A stretch of 27,779 nucleotides of DNA from contig CAMDSB010000015.1 in NCBI GenBank assembly GCA_945907105.1, positions 1 to 27,779 on the forward strand. Reading direction: 5' to 3'. The translations under genes and the position numbers were made by a program. The notes under the pieces were generated by a model. That model was not told where the DNA came from. It worked only from the letters and a program-made list of their open reading frames with translations, and made no database searches. This DNA comes from Rickettsia typhi. GTDB lineage: Bacteria > Pseudomonadota > Alphaproteobacteria > Rickettsiales > Rickettsiaceae. Below are positions 1-7,956 of the stretch, one piece after another (the stretch's first letter is position 1; the number at the start of each line of letters is the position of its first letter).

Positions 1-1
1 A

Positions 2-916
2 ATGATAGAGCGTCCTAAGGCACATGAACTAATTTTAGGTGTTTCGGAAGATAGTGTTTTTGGTCCAGTTATGCTTTTTGGAAGTGGTGGGAAAGCCGTT
101 GAAATGGTTAAAGACAACTCCCTGGCACTACCTCCATTAACAACGGAATTAGCGACTGAACTAATTATGCGTACTAAAATTTATAATTTGTTGAAGGGTT
201 ATCGTGATGAAAAAGCAGCAGACATAGCAGCTATTGCTCAGTGCTTGGTTAATTTATCCCAATTAGTAATAGATCTCCCAATGGTCAAAGAACTAGATAT
301 TAACCCCCTAATTGCGGATCATCACGGGGTAATTGCTTTAGATGCTCGTATTAAGGTGAATCTTGGGGTTGCTGATTACAATCGCTTAGCAATTGCTCCC
401 TATCCACATCATTTAGTTAAAAAAGTTAAAATAGCTGATTATGATGATTTGATATTACGCCCTGTAAAATCTAAGGATAATATTGCGTTGAATGAGGCTT
501 TAAATACAATTAAATTATCAAATTATTCCCAACTTCTATCGTCGTTGCCATATGAAATATCTTTAGTATCCACTCGTCTTAGCCAAATTGATTATAATAA
601 GGAAATGGTGTTTGTAATAGAGAATCAAAAACATAAGAATCAAATTTTGGGTGTTGCACGAGTGCGAAAAATAACAACCGGGAAAAGTATAGCTTATGAA
701 TGCATGTTTGATGTTATACCGGAATTTTATAGTAATGCTAATGTATTGCTAGAATATGTAATCGAATATGCCCGTTCTACTAAAGTTAACACCTTATTTA
801 CTGACGTATTGCATCCTATGTTTTATGAACATTATATAAAAGCTGGCTTCAAAGAAACTCCTCACAGTAAAAAAGGTACAAACAGACTGGTCTATGAATT
901 AGGCTCTGTTGCATGA
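2..916 (+). CDS. Acyl-CoA synthetase (ADP-forming)-like protein with C-terminal GNAT domain, partial at 5' end
   Basis: The gene runs in from the left edge; only the last 304 or so codons are present and the first ATG is not the true start. The first ~120 residues match the end of the ATP-grasp (beta) part of ADP-forming acyl-CoA synthetases, with a stretch reading HELILGVSEDSVFGPVMLFG and later ELDINPL. From about residue 145 a GNAT-like acetyltransferase segment follows (LRPVKSKDN, then NQILGVARVRKI). Synthetase plus GNAT is the layout of Pat/YfiQ-type protein lysine acetyltransferases, which modify enzymes such as acetyl-CoA synthetase. Whether this one acetylates proteins or has synthetase activity cannot be judged without the N-terminal CoA-binding part. 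Oddity: the last four codons plus stop (902-916) are built from GGCTCTGTTGCA, the same sequence that begins the palindromic element at 940, so the natural C-terminus may have been replaced. Confidence 0.8.
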   Translation: MIERPKAHELILGVSEDSVFGPVMLFGSGGKAVEMVKDNSLALPPLTTELATELIMRTKIYNLLKGYRDEKAADIAAIAQCLVNLSQLVIDLPMVKELDINPLIADHHGVIALDARIKVNLGVADYNRLAIAPYPHHLVKKVKIADYDDLILRPVKSKDNIALNEALNTIKLSNYSQLLSSLPYEISLVSTRLSQIDYNKEMVFVIENQKHKNQILGVARVRKITTGKSIAYECMFDVIPEFYSNANVLLEYVIEYARSTKVNTLFTDVLHPMFYEHYIKAGFKETPHSKKGTNRLVYELGSVA

Positions 917-939
917 ACCGGGTTTGGGGCTAGTTTTTT

Positions 940-1039
940 GGCTCTGTTGTAAATATGCGTAAATGGAAATAAGCTAGTCAATATCGATACCAGATAGAGA
1001 CTAGCTTATTAACATTTTCTGGTATTTGCTAACAGAGCC
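940..1039. repeat. 100-bp palindromic element with IS6-like ends
   Basis: The two arms, 940-979 and 999-1039, are imperfect inverted repeats of about 40 nt. The outer ends are GGCTCTGTT and AACAGAGCC, and the inner 12 nt are perfect (AATAAGCTAGTC at 968-979, GACTAGCTTATT at 999-1010), leaving a 19-nt loop. A third copy of the end, GGCTCTGTTGCA, lies at 902-913 inside the upstream gene. From memory, these ends resemble the terminal repeats of IS6-family elements of the IS26/IS6100 group. There is no transposase, and the 8 nt on each side do not match, so no target duplication is visible. The element fills the gap between two convergent genes and its RNA hairpin could terminate transcription from both sides. 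It could be a MITE, an insertion sequence remnant or a genomic palindromic repeat. Confidence 0.7.
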
Positions 1040-1040
1040 G

Positions 1041-1811
1041 CTATGACTTAATTCTCCACCCTTTATCAATTAGCTTAACCAGAATAGCATACATTATTCC
1101 ATTTGATATCATAAGAAAGAGCACCCCGCCTGTGATATTACCATCTGCCTGATCAGTAAGACAATATCTAAAACCATCGATAATATAGAAGAAGGGGTTT
1201 AGTAAATTAATTTGCTGAAATATAGTAGGAAGAGATTGCACTGAATAAAACGTACCAGACAAAAATGATAGTGGAGTGATAAGGTAGCTTGTAATGGCTG
1301 AATGTTGGTCAAATGAGTTAGAAATTAATCCTGATAATAACCCTAATTTTCCAAGCAAAGTACACGACGCCAGTACATAAAAAACTAATAAAAATGGATG
1401 CGCTAGGGTGTAGTCAACAAAAGGTATCAAAGCAACTGCAACAGCTATTCCAACAAATATACCTCTCAGCACTGCTCCAACAGTAAATGCTATTATGATT
1501 TCAACACTACCAAAGGGAGGAGTCAAAATATCAGAAATATAACCTAACATTTTACTCATAATAAAAGATGATGAGCTATTGGCAAAAGCATTTTGTACTA
1601 TACTCATAGCTATTAAGCCATAACCCATAAAATTAATGAACTTAATACCTGAAACCTCGCCCTTATGACTCCCAATAGCCAGAACAAAAACTGCCAAAAA
1701 AATTAATGCTGAAACGACGGGGGTGAATATGGTTTGGTGATAAACCCGCAAAAATCTCTTTATCTCACGTAAAGTCAGGCTATAAGTACCATACCAATTC
1801 ATCTTTTCCAT
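1041..1811 (-). CDS. ABC-2 type transporter permease
   Basis: The 256-aa protein has a short cytoplasmic N-terminus (LTLREIKRFLRVYHQTIFTP) and six hydrophobic segments, the layout and length of ABC-2 permeases of the YadH/NodJ type. The family signature region is visible near residues 175-215, with PLSFLSGTFYSV followed by LNPFFYIIDGFRY. Such permeases pair with a separate ATPase to export drugs, polysaccharide or lipid-linked substrates across the inner membrane. No ATPase gene is next to it here, so its partner must lie elsewhere and the substrate is unknown. The start is uncertain: Met1 and Met4 are both possible and neither has a clear Shine-Dalgarno sequence. It is divergent from miaB across 168 nt and convergent with the gene at 2-916. 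Confidence 0.88.
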   Translation of the reverse strand: MEKMNWYGTYSLTLREIKRFLRVYHQTIFTPVVSALIFLAVFVLAIGSHKGEVSGIKFINFMGYGLIAMSIVQNAFANSSSSFIMSKMLGYISDILTPPFGSVEIIIAFTVGAVLRGIFVGIAVAVALIPFVDYTLAHPFLLVFYVLASCTLLGKLGLLSGLISNSFDQHSAITSYLITPLSFLSGTFYSVQSLPTIFQQINLLNPFFYIIDGFRYCLTDQADGNITGGVLFLMISNGIMYAILVKLIDKGWRIKS

Positions 1812-1979
1812 AATAAATAATCACTATTAATTTTTCATAGATTATGATATATTCCGCGGAGATTTTTATCAATAATAATTAAATATTATGCATTGCCTAA
1901 AAGTCATCTTTGAACATTTTTTGCATTCATGGTGACTCTTTAAAATGCAATAGATAGTGTTACTACAAATATATCAAAA

Positions 1980-3311
1980 ATGTCAAAGAAGTTATACATA
2001 AAGACATATGGTTGTCAGATGAATGTTTATGATTCGCTGAAAATGCAAGAATTATTGACTCCATTTGGTTTTGAGACCACCACAATGCCTGATGATGCTG
2101 ATATGGTTATTATCAATACTTGCCATATTCGAGAAAAAGCTTCTGAAAAAATGTATTCCGAGCTTGGAAAAATAAAAATTATAAAAGATACCAGAAAAAA
2201 AATCTCTCTTGATACTATAATCACTGTAGCTGGTTGTGTTGCACAAGCTGAAGGAGAAGAAATTTTTAGGCGAGCTCCTTATGTCGATATAGTCGTTGGC
2301 CCTCAATCTTACCATACATTGCCTGATCTGTTGGCAAAATTAGCTAGATCAGAAAAGCACTTGATTGATCTGGACTTCATCGAAGAAGAAAAGTTTGATA
2401 ATCTCCCACAAACATTTGAAGGTCAAGGAGTAAGCGCTTATGTTTCTGTTCAAGAAGGTTGTGATAAATTCTGCACTTTCTGTGTAGTGCCCTACACTAG
2501 AGGAGCAGAATTTTCAAGACCAGTTGAGCAGATATATAGAGAGTCTATGGCTTTGGTTGCAAAGGGAGCAAAAGAGATTCATTTACTTGGTCAGAATGTC
2601 AATGCTTATCACGGTAAAACTAGCCATGAGCAAACTTGCAGCTTAGCGGATTTGATTCGTCATGTTGCTAAAATCAATGGTCTAGAACGCATAAGATATA
2701 TGACTTCTCATCCAACAGACATGAGTGATGATTTAATCGCCCTTCATGGTTTAGAGCCAAAATTAATGCCCTTTCTACACCTGCCTGTTCAGTCTGGATC
2801 TAACAAGATATTAAAGGCAATGAACAGGAAACACACCAGGGAAGATTATTTCACAATTATTGATAAACTTAAGATAGCACGCCCAGACATGGTCCTGTCT
2901 TCTGATTTTATTGTTGGATTTCCTGGAGAAACAGATGAAGACTTTGCCGATACTCTTGATCTAGTTAAACGCATAAAATTTGGTCAGTGTTTTTCTTTCA
3001 AATATAGCCCAAGGCCAGGGACCCCTGCAGCAGCAATGGCTCAAGTACCAGAAAATATACAGACAAAAAGATTAGCTATCTTGCAAAAAGAATTATTTAA
3101 ACAACAACTTGAGTTTAACGAATCATGTGTTGGCAAAATTATGCCGGTATTATTTGAAAAAAATGGTAAGTTTGATGGTCATATTGGTGGCAAAACGCCT
3201 TATATGCAATCTGCTTATGTTACCGATGCAGATAAAAGCTTAATAGGCAAGATTATGAATATAAAAATTACTCAAGGTTCAGCCATTAGTGTTACAGGAT
3301 TTGTATTATGA
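1980..3311 (+). CDS. miaB: tRNA-2-methylthio-N6-dimethylallyladenosine synthase MiaB
   Basis: MiaB is a radical SAM methylthiotransferase that converts i6A37 to ms2i6A37 in tRNAs reading UNN codons, using two 4Fe-4S clusters. The 443-aa length is usual. The N-terminal UPF0004 domain opens with [12 protein letters not shown] and supplies cluster cysteines C12, C48 and C86. The radical SAM motif CDKFCTFC gives C161, C165 and C168, followed by [18 protein letters not shown] motif lies near residue 315 and a TRAM domain closes the protein from about residue 375. The related RimO and MtaB families are less likely because MiaB-type residues such as CVVPYTRG and SHP are present. Its stop overlaps the next start as ATGA, so it is probably translated together with the penicillin-binding protein. 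Confidence 0.97.
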   Translation: MSKKLYIKTYGCQMNVYDSLKMQELLTPFGFETTTMPDDADMVIINTCHIREKASEKMYSELGKIKIIKDTRKKISLDTIITVAGCVAQAEGEEIFRRAPYVDIVVGPQSYHTLPDLLAKLARSEKHLIDLDFIEEEKFDNLPQTFEGQGVSAYVSVQEGCDKFCTFCVVPYTRGAEFSRPVEQIYRESMALVAKGAKEIHLLGQNVNAYHGKTSHEQTCSLADLIRHVAKINGLERIRYMTSHPTDMSDDLIALHGLEPKLMPFLHLPVQSGSNKILKAMNRKHTREDYFTIIDKLKIARPDMVLSSDFIVGFPGETDEDFADTLDLVKRIKFGQCFSFKYSPRPGTPAAAMAQVPENIQTKRLAILQKELFKQQLEFNESCVGKIMPVLFEKNGKFDGHIGGKTPYMQSAYVTDADKSLIGKIMNIKITQGSAISVTGFVL

Positions 3312-5686
3312 TATTGAGATTTATTATACTAACATCAAAATTAGTACTGTTTCTTGGTATGCTAGGAGCAGCAATTTTGATGTATATAATATACCATTAT
3401 ACAAAAGATTTGCCTGATTATTCACAGCTAAGAAAATATTACCCACCATCTATTACTAGAATGTATTCCTCCGATGGTAAATTGATAGAAGAGTTCGCTA
3501 GAGAACATCGTATATTTATTCCTATTAGTTCTATTCCAAAACCACTAATACAAGCATTCATTTCAGCTGAAGATAAGAATTTTTATAGCCATGAAGGCAT
3601 TGATATTTTTAGTATTTTTAGGGCAGCAGTAACAAACATTTCTCACATTATTCATCACCGCCGGCCAGAAGGCGGTTCAACGATTACACAACAAGTAGTA
3701 AAAACTTTTTTACTTTCTCCTGAGCGTTCTTTTGAACGAAAAATCAAAGAAGCTATTCTTTCTTACAAACTTTCTCAAGTATTCACTAAAGATGAGATTT
3801 TGGAACTATACCTAAACCAAATATTCCTCGGGAAAACTGCCTACGGCGTAGCGTCAGCGGCATTAAATTATTTTAATAAATCAATCGAAGAACTGACAAC
3901 CAGTGAATGCGCGGTCCTTGCTTCCCTACCTAAAGCACCTTCACAATATAATCCAGAGAAAAACTACAAAAGAGCAGTTGAGCGAAAAAATTATGTAATC
4001 GGCAGAATGTATGATGACGGATACCTAACTAAGGAAGAAGCAAAGAGCGCAATTGATGAGCCAATAATACTAGCTAAGTTTGATAAAGCTCTCACTATAG
4101 ATGCAGACTTCTATGCCGCAAAGGTACGAGAAGAAGTGATCGAAATGTTCGGCGAGGAATATTTCTATACCGCTGGTCTTACGATTATGACCTGCGTTGA
4201 TTCCACGATGCAGAAAGCAGCCACCAACGCATTAAGATTTGGCATTAAGGCATATGATATGAAAAGAGGTTATCGTGGCTCTTTGCAAAATATCGATCTT
4301 GCAAATTGGCAGGAAACCCTCAAAAAAATACCAAGTCCATATGGACTGTTGCATTACAAACTAGCCGTTGTATTAGACGTTACTGATATACAGGCTAAGA
4401 TTGGACTAGCCAATGGCTCTACTACTTTAATTTACTTAAAGGATATGAGCTGGACAGCAACCAATATCAAATCGGTAAAAAGAATATTAAAAACAGGTGA
4501 TGTGATCGCTGTTGAGATAATAGGTAAGAATTATTTCTTACAACAAATGCCTGAAATTAATGGTGGCATTATGATTATAGAACACGAGACTGGTCGTGTC
4601 TTGGCGGCCGAAGGTGGCTATGATTTTAGTGTCAGCAAATTTGATCGCACAACACAAGCTAAACGCCAACCTGGATCTCTGATCAAACCATTTGTATATA
4701 TGGCCGCACTAGAAAATGGAGCCAAACCCAATGATATTTTCGATGATGCTCCAATCGACGTATATCAAGGCCCTGGCCTTCCTATATGGCGACCAAAGAA
4801 TGATAATGGTAAATATCTTGGGCCTATAACGCTTAGAAAAGGCCTGGAAAAATCACGCAATCTCATTACCGTTAGAGTTGGTCAGTTCGCTGGCCTTGGT
4901 AAGGTTGCCGCCCTTATTCGCAGATTCGGTATTACTGATAGTCCAAAAGTCGTTCATTCTATTGTTCTTGGAGCACTAGAAACTACCTTGGAAAAAATGA
5001 CCATTGCTTTTAGTATTATTGCTAATGGTGGGAAAGGAGTTGAACCCCAATTCATTGAGCTAATCAAAGATCGTAAAGGTAACATAATTTACAAACGAGA
5101 TTACATCGAATGCCAGGAGTGCAAATCCAGCACTACCGTCTCTATAGATAATGCTCAAGCTCCAACAATACAGAAACCGGACCTACCTGTTATTATTGAT
5201 GAAGCTACCGATTACCAGATGATCTCATTGTTGATGGGTAGTGTACAACGAGGAACAGGCGTGGGTGCAAAAAGTCTCCCTTACACTATAGCTGGAAAAA
5301 CTGGAACAACTAATAAAGCTAAGGATGTGTGGTTCGTAGGCTTTACACCAAAAATAGTTGTTGGTACATATATTGGTTTTGATAATCCAAAGAGCTTGGG
5401 TAACTCAGCTTTTGGTTCCACCTATGCACTGCCAGTCTTTGTCCATTTTATGACCAATGGTTATAAATTTCCTTCAGTAGATTTCATGGTTCCAGATTCA
5501 ATAAGATTTGAATCTATTGATTATGAAACAGGCAAGCCATCTTCTGCACCAAATGCTATAATTGAAGCATTTAAAGTACCTGGTTATAATCCTAAGATTT
5601 CTCCTAAGAATGAGGAAACTGGCAACGAGCAGGTTTCACCCATTACCAATATAGAAGATTTAGAGGGCTCAGAAGAAATTTATTAA
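3308..5686 (+). CDS. mrcA: Penicillin-binding protein 1A, bifunctional transglycosylase/transpeptidase
   Basis: This 792-aa class A PBP polymerises and cross-links peptidoglycan at the inner membrane. One membrane span lies at about residues 8-30. The GT51 glycosyltransferase domain shows [10 protein letters not shown] (E88 catalytic), [11 protein letters not shown] (122-132) and the [10 protein letters not shown] motif (166-175). The transpeptidase domain carries SLIK (nucleophile S457, K460), SRN (516-518) and KTGT (664-667), so all the key residues are intact. The start ATG overlaps the miaB stop by 4 nt. The final codons ([11 protein letters not shown]) come from a 36-nt stretch at 5651-5686 that recurs at 7834-7869, where it lies outside any intact gene. 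An intact PBP1A suggests that some peptidoglycan is made. Confidence 0.97.
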   Translation: MILRFIILTSKLVLFLGMLGAAILMYIIYHYTKDLPDYSQLRKYYPPSITRMYSSDGKLIEEFAREHRIFIPISSIPKPLIQAFISAEDKNFYSHEGIDIFSIFRAAVTNISHIIHHRRPEGGSTITQQVVKTFLLSPERSFERKIKEAILSYKLSQVFTKDEILELYLNQIFLGKTAYGVASAALNYFNKSIEELTTSECAVLASLPKAPSQYNPEKNYKRAVERKNYVIGRMYDDGYLTKEEAKSAIDEPIILAKFDKALTIDADFYAAKVREEVIEMFGEEYFYTAGLTIMTCVDSTMQKAATNALRFGIKAYDMKRGYRGSLQNIDLANWQETLKKIPSPYGLLHYKLAVVLDVTDIQAKIGLANGSTTLIYLKDMSWTATNIKSVKRILKTGDVIAVEIIGKNYFLQQMPEINGGIMIIEHETGRVLAAEGGYDFSVSKFDRTTQAKRQPGSLIKPFVYMAALENGAKPNDIFDDAPIDVYQGPGLPIWRPKNDNGKYLGPITLRKGLEKSRNLITVRVGQFAGLGKVAALIRRFGITDSPKVVHSIVLGALETTLEKMTIAFSIIANGGKGVEPQFIELIKDRKGNIIYKRDYIECQECKSSTTVSIDNAQAPTIQKPDLPVIIDEATDYQMISLLMGSVQRGTGVGAKSLPYTIAGKTGTTNKAKDVWFVGFTPKIVVGTYIGFDNPKSLGNSAFGSTYALPVFVHFMTNGYKFPSVDFMVPDSIRFESIDYETGKPSSAPNAIIEAFKVPGYNPKISPKNEETGNEQVSPITNIEDLEGSEEIY
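5651..5686 (+). repeat. Direct repeat copy 1 (3' end of mrcA)
   Basis: These 36 nt encode the last 11 residues and stop of PBP1A. They match 7834-7869 at 32 of 36 positions, with differences only at two places (T/C, and GGG versus TAA). The AT-rich spacers that follow both copies are also collinear, each with TTGTAA and an ACTAA-containing -10 region before the next start codon. Confidence 0.85.
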
Positions 5687-5709
5687 TACCATTAACACCT
5701 ACTTATTCC

Positions 5710-5737
5710 TTGTAAGCTAATATATAATTGCTACACT
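5710..5737 (+). promoter_or_regulatory. Candidate sigma-70 promoter for the kinase-like gene
   Basis: TTGTAA (5710-5715) and TACACT (5732-5737) are separated by 16 nt. They sit 36 nt before the ATG at 5774, which has an AGG (5763-5765) eight nt upstream as a likely ribosome binding site. A similar arrangement occurs before the carbonic anhydrase gene (7892-7921), in the duplicated copy of this spacer. In DNA this AT-rich, promoter-like matches arise by chance, so the repeated placement is the main support. Confidence 0.45.
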
Positions 5738-5773
5738 AAAATAAAGTTAAATATTTTATTTTAGGTAATAATT

Positions 5774-6169
5774 ATGTCCAAAGATGATGATCGTTCAGAA
5801 CTTGAGAAACGCTTTCAACAAGAACGCATCAAAGAATTAGCAGAAATTCGTAAAGGTAAAATAGACCTAGGTAAGTTCCAAGAAGTTAACTACTCTCTAG
5901 GTAATAAAATAGTGGCTCACCAATCAGACTTCGTTGCTAAAGGTAAGAAACAATCAGGTGTTTCTGCTGGATATATTGCTACTAAAGCTGGCACAGATGA
6001 GACTTTTATCCTAAAACATTTCTATAAAAATCACGATGATTGTTTGCTCGAACCAACTGTTAAAAAACAAGAGCAGGCGGTTTCTGATAGACAAGATGGC
6101 GTAAGGGAGCTTTTTGTTCAACCATGTACCAATTTCTTTTATACGACAGAGCTCCAAAAGAAGAATTAG
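5774..6169 (+). CDS. Fragment 1: N-terminal lobe of the kinase-like protein
   Basis: The ATG at 5774 has an AGG ribosome binding site at 5763-5765 and a promoter candidate upstream, so this is the natural start. The first ~115 residues are genuine: a charged N-terminal helix (ELEKRFQQERIKELAEI), then a glycine/serine turn and the candidate ATP-binding lysine K81 in FILKHF. After the T5 run at 6111-6115 the frame is lost, and the last ~17 residues before the stop at 6167-6169 are out-of-frame sequence. Confidence 0.55.
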   Translation: MSKDDDRSELEKRFQQERIKELAEIRKGKIDLGKFQEVNYSLGNKIVAHQSDFVAKGKKQSGVSAGYIATKAGTDETFILKHFYKNHDDCLLEPTVKKQEQAVSDRQDGVRELFVQPCTNFFYTTELQKKN

Positions 6170-7173
6170 TCACTCCAGACCAGGGTAATCCTAAGTCCTT
6201 ATACGTTCGATCTAAGTTTTTCGATAACGTGGTTCCAATGGCAGAATTTAGTGGAGAATTATTCTTTGATCCATACAGTAGTAAATTTAAAAAAGTTGAA
6301 GGTTTTGAAAAATTAATAGCATCTTGCCATATGCTTGGCGAATTTGATTATCACGCTAATAATATCATGGTCCAAACTCAACAAGATGAAAGAGGTCAAA
6401 ACCATTATGTTTTTACCAAAATAGACCATGGTAGATCATTAGCAGCTTTTAACCAAGATTTTGGAGCTATGATAGATAAAACCGCAAAATCTTTTATGAA
6501 TTTCGGTTATGACGAGGCTATTGCAAATGGCAATTTATCATTCAGCATTGATAAATATTCGGAGTCATTAAGACAAATGACCAGTCAATTCACCTCAGAC
6601 CAAATTGATGCAATGGTTGAGCAAAAAGTAGCCGAATTAAAAAAAGCTGGTTTTGATCCTAATGGCTTGACTGCTCAATATACCTTTGCTAATAAGCTAT
6701 CAAAAGCGACCTCTAAACCCATTACTAGTTTTGAAGATCTAGCATCAACTTATAAAGACTTATTGAAAAAGAATCTAAGTAATATGCAAGAAATCTCAAA
6801 CCAAGCTGAGATCATCACCAAGTTCACAGGCGTTAGTGAATCATTTAAAAATGGTGGATGGTTGCAATCTTTTGCCCATTCCAAGTTTAAAGACCCTGTC
6901 GCATATGCGGCTCATAATGATATAAAAATAGAAGGAAAAAATGCATTACAGTGGGCTTATGAAAATAATTATAAGATCAAAGTGACCACTGAAAAAGAAC
7001 AAACAACTGAAATTCAAGAAAAACAATGGCAAAAAGGAGATGATAATCAATGGAAAGAAGTTGAGGTTACAGTTTCTAAATCTGAAAAAGTAACAAAAAG
7101 CCTTGAACCAATAGTTTATGTGCAGGTCTTAAAAAAGATGGCGCGCTGTCAAAATCGGAACTTGAATTTGTAA
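6124..7173 (+). CDS. Fragment 2: catalytic core of the kinase-like protein
   Basis: This frame is open from 6091, so the ATG at 6124 is internal rather than a natural start, and no Shine-Dalgarno sequence precedes it. Numbered from that ATG, the catalytic-loop-like segment is LGEFDYHANN (D75, H77, N80) followed by IMV, and the metal-binding-like segment is KIDHGRSL (D101). From residue ~115 on it becomes helical and charged, with repeated K/E pairs near 290-330. The last ~15 residues (KKMARCQNRNLNL) come after the A6 run at 7131-7136 and are out-of-frame. Confidence 0.55.
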   Translation: MYQFLLYDRAPKEELVTPDQGNPKSLYVRSKFFDNVVPMAEFSGELFFDPYSSKFKKVEGFEKLIASCHMLGEFDYHANNIMVQTQQDERGQNHYVFTKIDHGRSLAAFNQDFGAMIDKTAKSFMNFGYDEAIANGNLSFSIDKYSESLRQMTSQFTSDQIDAMVEQKVAELKKAGFDPNGLTAQYTFANKLSKATSKPITSFEDLASTYKDLLKKNLSNMQEISNQAEIITKFTGVSESFKNGGWLQSFAHSKFKDPVAYAAHNDIKIEGKNALQWAYENNYKIKVTTEKEQTTEIQEKQWQKGDDNQWKEVEVTVSKSEKVTKSLEPIVYVQVLKKMARCQNRNLNL

Positions 7174-7274
7174 GCCAAGCGTCAGAATTAGGGCTAAAAT
7201 ATACAGAAAATGTTACTTATAAAGATTTTCTTTCTGATCGAAAAATTGAAACAGATGCGAACATAGTTAAACAA

Positions 7275-7829
7275 ATGCATAGCAAAGATACAGAAATTTC
7301 TGAAAATATTTTAGTGCCTTTAATTGATAGATTTGCAAAAGACCATCTCACTACTAAAAACGCTTCTAAAGAAGATGTAGCTAAATTTTATGAGAAAGTT
7401 TTAGATACTCTAAAAAAAGAAAATTACATTACTGATAAAGAAATTCAAACTATGAAAACACCTGCAAAAGGAGAAAAATCTTCTGATTTTGATAAAGCAG
7501 TTGATAATACATTAACATTAGTAAAAACTAATACTCCAAAAATTGAAGGTTTAGATAAAATGAAATATGGGGTAGCTAATTTTTGTAAGAAAATTGGCTG
7601 CACTAATATATCAAACTATTTTATGAAAAAAATTTCTCCAGAAAATTTAACCCAAATACATAACACTGAAAAAGCAATAGGAGCAAGCCTGAAATTAAAT
7701 GAAATGCTAAAATCTCAACTAGGCAAAGAAAGTGTTGGCAGCAAACGAATCGAAAATATTCAATCTAAAACAATTGGAAAAATTGAAGACCGGACTAACA
7801 AGCAAAAAGGTGGAGGTGTAAGTAGGTAA
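7275..7829 (+). CDS. Fragment 3: C-terminal part of the kinase-like protein
   Basis: The frame is open from 7107, well before the ATG at 7275, and the upstream part (GLKKDGALSKSELEFVSQ) continues fragment 2 after repair of the A6 run. The fragment is lysine-rich and mostly predicted helical (ENILVPLIDRFAKDHL, DVAKFYEKVLDTLKKENY), with a cysteine-containing stretch NFCKKIGC. It matches no family that I recognise. It ends in a low-complexity tail (NKQKGGGVSR), five nt before the duplicated mrcA tail at 7834. Confidence 0.5.
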   Translation: MHSKDTEISENILVPLIDRFAKDHLTTKNASKEDVAKFYEKVLDTLKKENYITDKEIQTMKTPAKGEKSSDFDKAVDNTLTLVKTNTPKIEGLDKMKYGVANFCKKIGCTNISNYFMKKISPENLTQIHNTEKAIGASLKLNEMLKSQLGKESVGSKRIENIQSKTIGKIEDRTNKQKGGGVSR

Positions 7830-7833
7830 AAAA

Positions 7834-7869
7834 ATAGAAGACTTAGATAACTCAGAAGAAATTTATTAA
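7834..7869 (+). repeat. Direct repeat copy 2 (orphan mrcA tail)
   Basis: This is a second copy of the PBP1A C-terminal coding sequence, reading IEDLDNSEEIY and a stop in one frame. That frame is not the frame of the kinase-like fragment upstream, whose stop is at 7827-7829, and a TAA at 7819-7821 precedes it, so the copy is not expressed as part of a gene. It agrees with 5651-5686 at 32 of 36 positions. Confidence 0.85.
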
Positions 7870-7891
7870 AAACTTTCTTAACTATTTTTAC

Positions 7892-7921
7892 TTGTAATCA
7901 TTAATATATTATTGTTATACT
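7892..7921 (+). promoter_or_regulatory. Candidate sigma-70 promoter for the carbonic anhydrase
   Basis: TTGTAA (7892-7897) and TATACT (7916-7921) are separated by 18 nt and lie 35 nt before the ATG at 7957. The -10 box is close to consensus. The region is collinear with 5710-5737, with TAATATAT and ATTG shared in the spacer. Confidence 0.55.
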
Positions 7922-7956
7922 AATAACATATTAATTGTTCTATATTGGATATAATT

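Larger units (their letters stand above)
5774..7829 (+). pseudogene. Frameshifted gene for a phosphoinositide 3/4-kinase-like protein (putative effector)
   Basis: Three consecutive open frames fit one 685-aa protein if one T is added to the T5 run at 6111-6115 and one A to the A6 run at 7131-7136. The first repair gives RELFCSTMYQFLLYDRAP, the second VLKKDGALSKSELEF. The repaired protein has kinase-fold features. SGVSAGYIAT followed by FILKHF (K81) resembles a nucleotide-binding lobe. GEFDYHANNIMV then has the D-x-H-x-x-N-I spacing of the PI3/PI4-kinase catalytic loop, and KIDHGRSL resembles the metal-binding IDFG segment. The remaining C-terminal part is lysine-rich, probably helical and unrecognised. 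No signal peptide is seen. Similar kinase-like proteins act as host-directed effectors in Rickettsia and Legionella; that role here is inference. It may be a true pseudogene, a sequencing artefact or a gene rescued by slippage. Confidence 0.7.

Noticed and set aside
902..1039. Complete insertion sequence
   Set aside because: No transposase fits in the space and no target duplication is visible; only end-like repeats remain.
2027..2315. Minus-strand open frames inside miaB
   Set aside because: They lie fully within miaB, have no family features and simply mirror its codons.
7780..7860. Third copy of the mrcA tail motif (KIED in the kinase-like C-terminus)
   Set aside because: Only about a dozen nt agree, within AT-rich sequence, so it is not separable from chance.
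7945..7956. TTG start adding four residues to the carbonic anhydrase
   Set aside because: The ATG at 7957 gives a normal signal peptide and has a better placed GGA upstream.
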